In this document: one piece after another, positions 27,465 through 35,619 of the stretch | Layout of the letters: every line of letters starts with the position of its first letter | How positions within the stretch are numbered: the stretch's first letter is position 1 | Assembly: GCA_035695065.1 (NCBI GenBank) | Contig: DASSEW010000063.1 | Location: 1 to 64,000 of the forward strand | Reading direction: 5' to 3' | DNA length: 64,000 nucleotides | From: 66-474 sp035695065 | GTDB lineage: Bacteria > Pseudomonadota > Gammaproteobacteria > Xanthomonadales > Rhodanobacteraceae | Program-made: the position numbers and the translations under genes | The notes under the pieces: generated by a model | What the model was told of the DNA's origin: nothing | Seen by the model: only the letters and a program-made list of their open reading frames with translations | Databases searched by the model: none

Positions 27465-27613
27465 GAGCGCTGCGCGCGACCGCGGAGCTCTTGGACATGG
27501 AGGCGCTCCGGTTGCGAGCACCCGTCTTCACAGAGTTCCTTTCCGCCCACGCTATGATTGGCCGTGGCCGATCGCCTCCGCAGGCGGCCGGCATCTTCCT
27601 TCGAGGCACGGCA

Positions 27614-27949
27614 GTGGGGACGATTTCCGACGATCTGGATTTCGAGGCGCGCTACGAGGCGTTGCGCACGGCGTACTTTGCCGCGTTGCCGCAGCGTCGC
27701 GATGAAGCCGCAGGGCATTGGCGTGCGTGCATGCAGGACGTGGAATCGCCGGCCTGGCGCGAACTGCATTCGCTGGTGCACAAGCTGTCCGGCTCGGCGC
27801 CGTGTTACGGGCTCGACGAGGTCGGCGCGGTCGCGCAGAAGCTCGACCGGATGTTGTCCGGCAAACCGCCGTGCCGCGATGCCGCCGCGCTCGCGCCATG
27901 GCTGGACTGCCTGCTCGCGGCGATGGATTCCGCGCTGACCACAGCTTGA
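27614..27949 (+). CDS. Hpt (histidine phosphotransfer) domain protein
   Basis: A protein of 111 residues, all helical. The phosphorylatable His lies in WRELHSLVHKLSGSAPCYGL, followed by DEVGAVAQKLDRML, the Hpt consensus. The GTG start has GAGG 8 nt upstream; an ATG at 27554 would add twenty residues without pattern. It is placed after a hybrid-type kinase and a free receiver, so it can shuttle phosphate between them. Hpt proteins with no fused kinase usually link a kinase to a distant regulator, which is not visible in this window. Confidence 0.8.
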   Translation: MGTISDDLDFEARYEALRTAYFAALPQRRDEAAGHWRACMQDVESPAWRELHSLVHKLSGSAPCYGLDEVGAVAQKLDRMLSGKPPCRDAAALAPWLDCLLAAMDSALTTA

Positions 27950-28021
27950 CCTTTACCGTGGCGGCACCGGGCCGCTTGCGGCTATCCTCGACAATCTGAT
28001 TCGACGAGCGCGAGCCAAGCC

Positions 28022-28942
28022 ATGCCCGAAGCTCCACGCATTTCACTGATCGGCGCACCGACCGACATCGGCGCGGCGGATCGCGGCGCGTCCATGGGCC
28101 CGGAGGCGTTGCGCGTGGCCGGACTGGCACAGGCGCTCTCCGCGCGCGGGCTGGAAGTGGTGGACGTGGGCAATCTCGGTGGCCCGATGAATCCGGTCGC
28201 GGAACCGCGCGACGGCTACCGGCACCTGGATCAGGTGGTCGCATGGAACACCGCCGTGAGGGATGCGGTGCTGGCGGAGCTTTCGCAGAATCGTTTGCCG
28301 ATCCTGCTCGGCGGTGACCATTGCCTGGCGATCGGCTCGATCAGCGCGGTCGCCGCGCACTGCCGCAAGCACAGCCGCAAGCTGCGCGTGCTGTGGCTGG
28401 ATGCGCACGCGGATTTCAATACCTCTGCGATCACGCCGTCCGGCAACATCCACGGGATGCCGGTGGCGTGCGTGTGCGGGCTGGGTCCGTCCGCGCTGAC
28501 CACGCTGAGCGGCGAGGCGCCCGCGATACGCGCGTCCAACATCCGCCAGATCGGCATCCGCTCGGTCGATGCGGGCGAGAAGAAGCTGGTGCACGACATC
28601 GGGCTGGAAATCCTCGACATGCGCTACATCGACGAGGTCGGGATGAGGCGCGCGATGACCGAGGCGCTGGCCGGCATGGATTCCAATACGCACCTGCACG
28701 TCAGCTTCGACGTGGATTTCCTCGATCCCGCCATCGCGCCGGGCGTGGGCACCACGGTGCCGGGCGGGCCGAATTACCGCGAGGCGCAGTTGTGCATGGA
28801 GATGATCGCCGACAGCGGCCGGCTGGCTTCGCTGGACGTGATGGAACTGAACCCGGCTTTCGACAACCACAACCAGACCGCGAAACTGGCGGTGGACCTG
28901 ATCGAAAGCCTGTTCGGGAAGTCCACGTTGATGCGGCGATAG
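28022..28942 (+). CDS. rocF: Arginase
   Basis: Hydrolyses arginine to ornithine and urea with a binuclear manganese centre. The 306 residues carry the ureohydrolase motifs: GGDHCLAIGSISAVAAHC, WLDAHADFNTSAITPSGNIHGMP, and HVSFDVDFLDPAIAPGVGT, together with SLDVMELNPAFDNHNQTAKL at the C-terminus. The DIGAADRGASMGPEALRVAGL start and the NTSAITPSGNIHGMPVA loop fit arginases rather than agmatinases. No urease or ornithine-pathway gene is adjacent; the gene stands alone between the signalling block and a diguanylate cyclase. Confidence 0.92.
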   Translation: MPEAPRISLIGAPTDIGAADRGASMGPEALRVAGLAQALSARGLEVVDVGNLGGPMNPVAEPRDGYRHLDQVVAWNTAVRDAVLAELSQNRLPILLGGDHCLAIGSISAVAAHCRKHSRKLRVLWLDAHADFNTSAITPSGNIHGMPVACVCGLGPSALTTLSGEAPAIRASNIRQIGIRSVDAGEKKLVHDIGLEILDMRYIDEVGMRRAMTEALAGMDSNTHLHVSFDVDFLDPAIAPGVGTTVPGGPNYREAQLCMEMIADSGRLASLDVMELNPAFDNHNQTAKLAVDLIESLFGKSTLMRR

Positions 28943-29070
28943 TTTCCGCGATCGGTCGCGGTGGCGCAGACTCGCCATACGCGACCGTTCTTCCGGCCGC
29001 GGGTACCGTTCGTCACGGCCAATTGTCAACAACTGTAACGCGCCCCCGGCGGTGGGCCGCTGCAGTGGTA

Positions 29071-29087
29071 TTAGCACGGCTCTTGCA
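29071..29087 (+). promoter_or_regulatory. Sigma-54 (RpoN)-like promoter before the PAS-GGDEF gene
   Basis: TTAGCACGGCTCTTGCA matches the YTGGCACG-N4-TTGCW consensus except for A in place of the first G of the -24 GG. The -24 G and the -12 GC have the exact required spacing. The start codon lies 45 nt downstream. The mismatch falls in a key position, so this is tentative. Confidence 0.4.
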
Positions 29088-29131
29088 GATTCCGGATAAA
29101 CGCGCGAACGTGCGCGTGGCACACAGGGGAT

Positions 29132-30985
29132 ATGGCCGAGACGCCCGCCATTGATGACAGCATTGATGCCGTGCCCGGCCGCCGCCCGGGCACGGCACGC
29201 TGGGCCATGCGCCTCGCGATTCCGCTGCTGGTCGTCGGCACGCTGGCGCTGTTGCTGTTGATCGCGCTGGATTTCGCACAGCTGCCGATCAACGGCTGGC
29301 GGATCGTGCTGATCGCGATCGGCGTGCTGGGCCTGGCCGGCGCGGCCGCGGGCCTGGCGATGACCCGCCGCCGCCTGCGCCGCATGCGCGAGTTGATGCA
29401 ATCCATCTGCGACGAAGGCCGCGACGCGATCTTCGTCAAGGACATGGACAGCCGCTACCGCTTCGCCAACATCACCACCGCCTCGCTGTTCGGGCGCAAG
29501 GCCGCCGACGTGATCGGCCTGCGCGACGACGAACTGCTGGGCGTTGCCGACGCGGCCGCTTACCTGGAAAACGACCGCGTCTGCCTGCAGCGCGGCATCC
29601 CGACGCTGTTCCGCGAGAAGCAGGAAGTGCCGGGGCAGGGGGAGCGCAGCTTCCTGGTCACCAAGATGCCGCTGCACGATACGCGCGGCAACGTCACCGG
29701 CCTGCTCGGCATCGCGCGCGACATCACCGAGGAACTGGACCTGCGCCAGCTTGCCGAGCGCCGCGCCGAGGAAATGCGCGCGCTGTTCACCGGCAATCCG
29801 CTGCCGGTGCTGATCTTCGCGATCAACGACCTGCGCGTGCTGGATGCCAACCCCGCCGCGCTGCGCTGCTACGGCTACACCCGCGAGGACCTGCTGAAGC
29901 TCAGCCTGCCCGACCTGTGCGCCGGCGCGGATGCTTCGCGCTTGCGCGAAAACCTGCGCGCCAGCGCGCGCAAGCTGCCGGCCGGCAGCGTGCCCTACCG
30001 GCAGAAGCGCAAGAACGGCGAGGAGTTCGACGCCCAGACCGACACCGGCACGCTGCGCCACGACGGCGTCCCCGCGCGGCTGATGATCGTGCGCGATCTT
30101 TCCGGCGAGCGCCGCCTGCAGCAGGATGTGCACGAGAGCGAGCGCCGCTATGCGGACCTGGTCGAATCGGGCCTCGGCATGGTCTGGATGCACGACCTCG
30201 ACGGCCGCCTGCTGCGCGTCAACGGTGCGATGGCGCAGGCGCTCGGTTACGAGCGCGAGGAATTGCTCGGCCGCAACCTGAGCGAATTCGTCGCCGAGGA
30301 ATCGCAGGCGGTGTTCGACGAATACCTGGAGCGCACGCACAACCTGCGCCGCGATGCCGGCGTGATCCACCTGACCGCCCGCAACGGCGAGCGCCGCGTC
30401 TGGCAGTACCGCAGCGTGTATTACCCGGATGCCGAGCCGCTGCCGTACGTGCTCGGTTCGGCGCAGGACGTGACGCTGCGCCAGCAATACGAATCGCGCC
30501 TGCGCGAGCAGAACGTGCGCGATGCGCTCACCCAGTGCTACAACAGGCGCTATCTGGAGCTGTTCGCCGCGCGCGCGGCGCGCGAGCAGCGCTGGGGCTG
30601 CGTGGTGGTGGACATCGACCACTTCAAGCAGATCAACGACCGCCACGGCCACGATCGCGGCGACGAGGTGTTGCGCGAAGTCGCCGCACTGCTGCAACGC
30701 AATTCGCGCACCGGCGATGCGGTCGTGCGGCTGGGCGGCGACGAATTCGTGGTGCTGCTGGCGCAGGCTTCAGACCAGTCCGCACGCGACGTCACCGCGC
30801 GCCTCACCGCCGCCTCCGCCACCGCGGTGCCCGCCGCGTTCTCGCTCGGCTGGGCCGTGCGCGAAGGCGACGAACCCCTGGAATCCACCCTGCGCCGCGC
30901 CGACAAGGCGCTGTTGCGCAACCGCCTCGAACAGCGCGGCTTGCGCGAAGAAGACCGTCCGCCGCCGCGGGATCGAGCGCATTGA
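29132..30985 (+). CDS. Membrane-anchored PAS-PAS-PAS-GGDEF diguanylate cyclase
   Basis: Synthesises cyclic di-GMP. The 617 residues comprise two N-terminal transmembrane helices (about 25-47 and 55-75), three PAS-type sensor regions (about 90-210, 215-335, 340-455; e.g. DAIFVKDMDSRYRFANITT, FAINDLRVLDANPAALRC, GMVWMHDLDGRLLRVNGAM) and a C-terminal GGDEF domain (about 460-600) with DALTQCYNRRYLE, an intact VRLGGDEFVVLL active site and an RTGD inhibitory site five residues before it. Both active site and I-site are intact, so an active, product-inhibited cyclase is expected. No EAL domain. A sigma-54-like site lies 45 bp upstream. Confidence 0.93.
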   Translation: MAETPAIDDSIDAVPGRRPGTARWAMRLAIPLLVVGTLALLLLIALDFAQLPINGWRIVLIAIGVLGLAGAAAGLAMTRRRLRRMRELMQSICDEGRDAIFVKDMDSRYRFANITTASLFGRKAADVIGLRDDELLGVADAAAYLENDRVCLQRGIPTLFREKQEVPGQGERSFLVTKMPLHDTRGNVTGLLGIARDITEELDLRQLAERRAEEMRALFTGNPLPVLIFAINDLRVLDANPAALRCYGYTREDLLKLSLPDLCAGADASRLRENLRASARKLPAGSVPYRQKRKNGEEFDAQTDTGTLRHDGVPARLMIVRDLSGERRLQQDVHESERRYADLVESGLGMVWMHDLDGRLLRVNGAMAQALGYEREELLGRNLSEFVAEESQAVFDEYLERTHNLRRDAGVIHLTARNGERRVWQYRSVYYPDAEPLPYVLGSAQDVTLRQQYESRLREQNVRDALTQCYNRRYLELFAARAAREQRWGCVVVDIDHFKQINDRHGHDRGDEVLREVAALLQRNSRTGDAVVRLGGDEFVVLLAQASDQSARDVTARLTAASATAVPAAFSLGWAVREGDEPLESTLRRADKALLRNRLEQRGLREEDRPPPRDRAH

Positions 30986-31041
30986 CGTGGACTGGTGCCG
31001 CGTGGACAACACGCGGTTCTGAGCTTGCGACTCCGCTCGCT

Positions 31042-31184
31042 CGTCATTCCGGACGCCGCGCAGCGGCGATCCGGAATCCAGTGTCTTTGCTTTTCAAGCT
31101 TCGACATCCATGTCTTTTTCCGCGCCGTCCCACGGCGCGGGTTACTTTCCCCGAAAGGAATGTACCCGCGCGCTTTGCGCGCGT
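31042..31184. repeat. Half of a family C element and two GC hairpins
   Basis: CGTCATTCCGGACGCCGCG...CGATCCGGAATCC (31042-31079) matches one half of the family C element. It is followed by the hairpin CCGCGCCGT / ACGGCGCGG (31120-31140) and CGCGCGC / GCGCGCG (31167-31183), the latter 5 nt past the end of the convergent receptor gene. No gene is present. Confidence 0.6.
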
Positions 31185-31188
31185 AAGC

Positions 31189-33324
31189 TTAGAAGCTCAC
31201 CGATGCCCCGCCATAAATCGTCCGCCCCGGCGCGGGTTCGAGCCCGGTGCCGAACACGCGGTCGTAGTAGGTGCGGTCGGTGATGTTGGAGATGCCGCCC
31301 AGCAGTTTCAGGCACGGGGCGATCTGCCAGTCGGCGGCGAGGTCCACCACCGTGTACGCGGGGATCTTCGCCGGCAGGAACGCGTCGCCCGTTCCCTTCG
31401 ACGCATCCGAATCCTGCCAGTACTGCGAAGCCACCGACGTCGCGGTGAGCGACACCTTGTAGTGCTTGTCCTCGCGCAGGGTGATGCCGCCCTTGAAGAG
31501 ATAACGCGGCGAGAACGCCGGCACCTTGCCGATCTGCTGCGGGTTGTTGCTGCCGGTGAAGGTCGCGTTCAATAGCTGGATGTTCGCGAACGCTTCCAGG
31601 TGCCTGCCGTTGTTGGCGAAAGCCAGGAAGTCGTACGCGATCTCGCCTTCGAAGCCGCGATGGCGTGTGTCGCCGGTGTTAACGTTGATCACGTCGGTGG
31701 CGTTGATGTGCTCGGTCTCGATGCGATTCTTGAAATCGATCCAGAACAGGCTGGCGTCGTAATACAGGCCCGTCACCGGCGTGCCGTGCGCGCCGAGTTC
31801 ATACGATAGCGACTTCGACGGATCGGCCACGTTGCCCGGCTGCAGGTTGGAGAAGGGCGACGCCACGTCGAAGTAGCGGATCGGCCGCCAGCCCTGGCTG
31901 ACATTGAAATAGGTTTCGTTCTGGTGGCCGAAGTCGTTGCCGATGCCGATCCCGAACAGCGGCATCGTGCGCGTCACCGTCTCGTTGATCAGCGGCCGCG
32001 TCAGGAACGGCGGCTTGATGCTCTCGTCGATCGCGATCTTCTCGTGATCCAGCCGCACCGACGGCACGATGTGGATTCGGTGCGGCAGGCGGAACACGTT
32101 CTCGGCGAACACCGACGCGTAATCGGAACTGCGCGCCTGGTTGAGGCGCGGCGTGCCGGAACGGTCGGTACGCGAGACGGCCAGATCATCAGCCGTCCAC
32201 TGCCGGAACGGCGCATCGGCGTGATAGATGGTGGTGCCGACGGTGAACGCATTGCCGCGTCCCCACTTGTGGCGCAGGCGCACGTCGGCCCCGGTGTAGC
32301 GGAACTGATCGTCCTGCAAGGTCGTGTTCGGAGGCGGCGGTTGCGGCGGCACGAAGCCGTTGGCCGCGCGCGAAGCCAGATCCTCGTAACCGGTCCACAG
32401 CTTGCCTTCCAGCAGCCAGTTGTCGGCGAAGTTGCGCTCGTGCGAAAGCACCAGCGTGTAGCGCTGCACCCAGGTCCGGTTGTACGGCGAATTGGTCAGG
32501 TCGGGATCGGCCTGCCATTGCGGATAGCCGATGCGCCCGGCATCGCCCGCATCGGCGGTGTTCGCGTGCAGATCCAGCGCCCAGTGTTGCGTCGAATCCG
32601 GCGTGTAGCCGACGTGCGCGTCCACGCCACGCACCTGCCCGTTGGAGTTCTCGCGCTCGCCATCGGCGGTGCGGTAATAACCGGCAATGCGGTAATCCCA
32701 GTTGCCGTCCACGCCTTCCACTTCGTCGTAGCTGCCGAACAGCCCGTGGCTGCCAACGACATTTTCGCTGTAGCCGGCGAACGGCTTGGTCGTGGTCGGC
32801 TGGCGCGAGACGAAATTGATCACCGGCGCGACCTGAGGTCCGTACAGCAGGCTGGAACCTCCGCGGATCAATTCGATCTCCTGGATCTCCTGCGGCTGCG
32901 GGAAGTAGTAAAGCGTCGGGAATCCCATCCAGTCGCTCTCGATCGGAATGCCGTCCTGCAGCACCAGCACGTACTCGGATTCCTGCGGATTGCCGATGCC
33001 GCGATAGCTGAGATTGAATTGCGTCGGGCTGCTCTGCTCGGACACCATCACGCCCGGCGAACGCACGAACAACTGCTGCACGTTGTTGTCGACGATGGTC
33101 GGCACGTGATCCATTTTGGTCACCGTGGTCTTCTTGGTGACGGTGATGCGCGCGCCGTCCACTTCCGGCATCTGGTGTTCGAGCTTCGCCGGCGGCTCGT
33201 CCTTGCGCAGGCCGTACACGTCCACCTGCGGCAGCGGCTGCGGCGGCGTTTCCTGCGCGAAAGCGAACGCAGGCGCGAGCAGCAATGCCAAGGTGATGGC
33301 GCGGGGCAGCGTCGATCGGGACAT
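31189..33324 (-). CDS. TonB-dependent outer-membrane receptor (FecA/siderophore type)
   Basis: A protein of 711 residues with a signal peptide (MSRSTLPRAITLALLLAPAF, cleavage after FAFA). The plug domain includes VDNNVQQLFVRSPGVMVSEQ and IQEIELIRGGSSLLYGPQVA, followed by a 22-strand barrel ending in the C-terminal aromatic GRTIYGGASVSF. A short stretch near residues 23-60 resembles a TonB box/linker (PLPQVDVYGL). It is probably for ferric citrate or a ferric siderophore, as judged by similarity to FecA-like receptors; the substrate is uncertain. No sigma/anti-sigma pair is adjacent. It is divergent from trpS, with an inverted repeat in the intergenic space that could be an operator. Confidence 0.9.
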   Translation of the reverse strand: MSRSTLPRAITLALLLAPAFAFAQETPPQPLPQVDVYGLRKDEPPAKLEHQMPEVDGARITVTKKTTVTKMDHVPTIVDNNVQQLFVRSPGVMVSEQSSPTQFNLSYRGIGNPQESEYVLVLQDGIPIESDWMGFPTLYYFPQPQEIQEIELIRGGSSLLYGPQVAPVINFVSRQPTTTKPFAGYSENVVGSHGLFGSYDEVEGVDGNWDYRIAGYYRTADGERENSNGQVRGVDAHVGYTPDSTQHWALDLHANTADAGDAGRIGYPQWQADPDLTNSPYNRTWVQRYTLVLSHERNFADNWLLEGKLWTGYEDLASRAANGFVPPQPPPPNTTLQDDQFRYTGADVRLRHKWGRGNAFTVGTTIYHADAPFRQWTADDLAVSRTDRSGTPRLNQARSSDYASVFAENVFRLPHRIHIVPSVRLDHEKIAIDESIKPPFLTRPLINETVTRTMPLFGIGIGNDFGHQNETYFNVSQGWRPIRYFDVASPFSNLQPGNVADPSKSLSYELGAHGTPVTGLYYDASLFWIDFKNRIETEHINATDVINVNTGDTRHRGFEGEIAYDFLAFANNGRHLEAFANIQLLNATFTGSNNPQQIGKVPAFSPRYLFKGGITLREDKHYKVSLTATSVASQYWQDSDASKGTGDAFLPAKIPAYTVVDLAADWQIAPCLKLLGGISNITDRTYYDRVFGTGLEPAPGRTIYGGASVSF

Positions 33325-33342
33325 GCGGTGATCTGTCGTTTG

Positions 33343-33357
33343 GATTGGCCGCCAATC
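33343..33357. promoter_or_regulatory. Perfect inverted repeat GATTGGC-C-GCCAATC upstream of the receptor gene
   Basis: Seven-base arms with a single central base, 19 nt upstream of the receptor's start codon. Position and symmetry suit a repressor operator, possibly Fur-like in role but not a Fur box by sequence. The rest of this divergent region shows nothing else recognised. Confidence 0.35.
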
Positions 33358-33598
33358 TAGCAGCCTCGCCGTGCACGGCCATAGGCACAAAGGCATGGGC
33401 ACGGGCTCGGTTAAACTGCGCGTTTGTTTTTGCGATCGTCCGTGATCGCTGCTCCACCCGGCTCGCCATCTGTAGGCTTCCGTACAATCTCGACCAGAAG
33501 CGGCCACGGAGCTCTTTGCCATGGATGGCAGCTTTGGCCGCACTCCTGAAGAACAGCATGCTCCGAATCAGTTGGCTTCGAGGTCTGATGCCCCACTT

Positions 33599-35041
33599 AT
33601 GAAAACCCGCGTCCTTACCGGCATCACCACTTCCGGCACGCCGCATCTGGGCAATTACGTCGGCGCGATCCGGCCGGCCATCGCCGCCAGCCGGCGCGAC
33701 GATACCGATGCGTTCTTCTTCCTCGCCGACTACCACGCGCTGATCAAGTGCGACGATCCCGCGCGCGTGGCGCGCTCGCGGCTGGAGATCGCGGCGACGT
33801 GGCTGGCCTGCGGGCTCGATCCGCAACGCGTCACGTTCTACCGGCAATCCGACATCCCGGAAATCCCGGAGCTCACCTGGCTGCTGACGTGCGTCGCGGC
33901 GAAGGGCTTGATGAATCGCGCGCACGCCTACAAGGCGGCGGTGGATGCGAACACCGCGAGCGGCGAAGACCCGGACGCGGGCATCAACCTCGGCTTGTAC
34001 TCGTACCCGGTGCTGATGGCCGCGGACATCCTGATTTTCAACGCCCACCAGGTGCCGGTCGGGCGCGACCAGGTGCAGCACATCGAGATGACGCGCGACA
34101 TCGGCCAGCGTTTCAACCACATCTACGGCAAGGCCTGGCGCGCGGCGAGCGGGCAAAAAGGCGATCCGTTCGTGCTGCCGGACGTGGTGCTGGAGGAGCG
34201 CGTGGCGACATTGCCGGGCTTGGACGGCCGCAAGATGAGCAAGAGCTACGACAACACCGTGCCGCTGTTCGAGGGCGGTGCCAAGGCGACGCGCGAGGCA
34301 ATCGCGAAGATCGTCACCGATTCGCGCGAACCGGGCGAGCCGAAGGACCCGGACAGCTCTTCGTTGTATGCGATCTATCGCGCGTTCGCGTCCGAGTCCG
34401 ACGCGGCGGCTTATCGCGAATCGTTGCGACAGGGCCTGGGCTGGGGCGAGGCAAAACAGAAACTCGCCGCGCTGATCGAATCGGAACTCGGCGACGCGCG
34501 TGAAAAGTACGCGCGGCTGATGGCGCACCCGGACGAGATCGAAGACATCCTGCGCGAAGGCGCGAAGAAGGCACGCGCGATCGCGACGCCACTGGTGCAG
34601 CAGTTGCGCGAGGCGGTGGGCCTGGGCTCTTTGGCAAGCTCTAGCACGAATCGCCCCCACCCCAACCCTCCCCCGCGTGCGGGGGAGGGAGACGAGCGCG
34701 CAGCGCGAGTGGGAGGGGGGCAATCCGCCTTGAAGGCGGCAAAGCGCGCGCGCATCGTCAGCTTCCGCGACGCGGAAGGCTTCCGCTTCCGCCTGTTTTC
34801 GGCCGAGGGCGAAGAGCTGCTGTTGTCGAATGCATTCGGGGATCCCAAGCGCACCGGCGAGATCACGCGCGCGCTGCTTGCGGCGGATGCGGCGCCGGTC
34901 ACCGAAGCCGTGGGCGCCACGCGCTACGCTTTGTTGCTGGATGGCGAGCGCATTGCGCTCAGCCCGGCTTACGCCGATGCGCTCGAACGCGATGCCGCCC
35001 TCGGCACGTTGATGGGTGCGTTGGAATCGTTGAGGTCCTGA
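33599..35041 (+). CDS. trpS: Tryptophanyl-tRNA synthetase with repeat-derived linker and C-terminal extra domain
   Basis: Charges tRNA-Trp. The 480 residues carry the class I signatures TSGTPHLGNYVGAIRPA (HIGH equivalent) and GRKMSKSYDNTVPLF (KMSKS), and the dimer-type catalytic core to about residue 345. Beyond it lies a C-terminal domain (about 378-480; VSFRDAEGFRFRLFSAEGEE, ALLLDGERIALSPAYADAL) resembling the DUF1508/YegP-like unit fused to TrpS in Xanthomonadales. Between core and extra domain, residues about 352-374 (NRPHPNPPPRAGEGDERAAR) are encoded by an inserted palindromic repeat. No strong ribosome binding site precedes the ATG. Essential, so the insert must be tolerated. Confidence 0.93.
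   Translation: MKTRVLTGITTSGTPHLGNYVGAIRPAIAASRRDDTDAFFFLADYHALIKCDDPARVARSRLEIAATWLACGLDPQRVTFYRQSDIPEIPELTWLLTCVAAKGLMNRAHAYKAAVDANTASGEDPDAGINLGLYSYPVLMAADILIFNAHQVPVGRDQVQHIEMTRDIGQRFNHIYGKAWRAASGQKGDPFVLPDVVLEERVATLPGLDGRKMSKSYDNTVPLFEGGAKATREAIAKIVTDSREPGEPKDPDSSSLYAIYRAFASESDAAAYRESLRQGLGWGEAKQKLAALIESELGDAREKYARLMAHPDEIEDILREGAKKARAIATPLVQQLREAVGLGSLASSSTNRPHPNPPPRAGEGDERAARVGGGQSALKAAKRARIVSFRDAEGFRFRLFSAEGEELLLSNAFGDPKRTGEITRALLAADAAPVTEAVGATRYALLLDGERIALSPAYADALERDAALGTLMGALESLRS
34653..34720. repeat. Family A-like repeat inserted in frame within trpS
   Basis: An 11-bp stem CCCTCCCCCGC / GCGGGGGAGGG with a GT loop (34666-34689), preceded by the tail CCCCCACCCCAA and followed by GACGAGCGCGCAGCGCGAG. 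Stem and tail are in the opposite orientation to the copy in nrdJb. It lies between the catalytic core and the C-terminal extra domain. Confidence 0.85.
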
Positions 35042-35044
35042 ATC

Positions 35045-35344
35045 ATGCCCCTGCTTGCGGTGTTGCTGCTCGGCCCGTGGCTGGCCGTGCTCGCCTGGTT
35101 GTACTGGCTGTACGTGCGCCGCACCTTCGGTGCGCATACGCGCGCGAGCTTCGATGCTGCGATCCTTGTGCTTGCGGGCGTCGCCGCGATCGCCGCTGCC
35201 GAGATCGCCTACGTGATGGAATCCGGCGTCGCCGGTGCGATCTGGAAGCAGGTCGCCGCGGTGCTCGCTTCCTATGCGGCCTTCAGCGTCGTGCTCGCAT
35301 GCGGACTGGCGCGGCACGCATGGTTGCACCGTCGCCGCGCATGA
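35045..35344 (+). CDS. Small membrane protein downstream of trpS
   Basis: A protein of 99 residues with three hydrophobic helices: LLAVLLLGPWLAVLAWLYWL, a middle segment around residues 38-55 (AILVLAGVAAIAAAEIAYVM) and a third near 68-90. It ends in a basic tail ARHAWLHRRRA. The start is 3 nt after the trpS stop, so it is co-transcribed. Family not recognised; small helical proteins of this type are common next to housekeeping genes in Xanthomonadales and have no known role. Confidence 0.7.
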   Translation: MPLLAVLLLGPWLAVLAWLYWLYVRRTFGAHTRASFDAAILVLAGVAAIAAAEIAYVMESGVAGAIWKQVAAVLASYAAFSVVLACGLARHAWLHRRRA

Positions 35345-35468
35345 CTTCCGGCTGCGGCTCCGCATGACTTCCGCCCCTCGGCGCGATTAAACGCATCGGC
35401 TAGTTTGCGCATCCATACCGATACGCGAATCTGTGGGCTCCGAATCACCGCATCGCTACACGGCTCTT

Positions 35469-35489
35469 GCCCCCTTGAGTCAAGGGGGC
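35469..35489. terminator. Hairpin in the trpS-DUF5916 gap
   Basis: GCCCCCTTG and CAAGGGGGC around AGT, followed by GATC, a near copy of the hairpin after phoQ. The 275-bp gap otherwise shows only GC-rich filler and no gene. It could end the trpS transcript, though no U-tract follows. Confidence 0.4.
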
Positions 35490-35619
35490 GATCAAATCCT
35501 GCGCAGCAAGGTTTGATGGGGGGTGTGGAAGCATGGTGACGTGAGCGGCACGAGAAACGAACAGAAAAAGATTTTGGTTTCCTCAGAGTCGCGTTCCGCG
35601 TGCGGCTCACGAATGCGGA

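Noticed and set aside
28043..30697. Very long open frame (884 codons) on the minus strand across the arginase and diguanylate cyclase genes
   Set aside because: Composition is Arg/His/Gln/Ala-rich with no motif. It is the antisense shadow of two well-defined genes in high-GC DNA.
33521..33598. Upstream extension of trpS
   Set aside because: Not present in the family, and no ribosome binding site supports it.
32189..35365. 1058-codon minus-strand open frame across trpS and the receptor gene
   Set aside because: It runs through trpS antisense and the receptor gene in a wrong frame, and has no recognisable domain.
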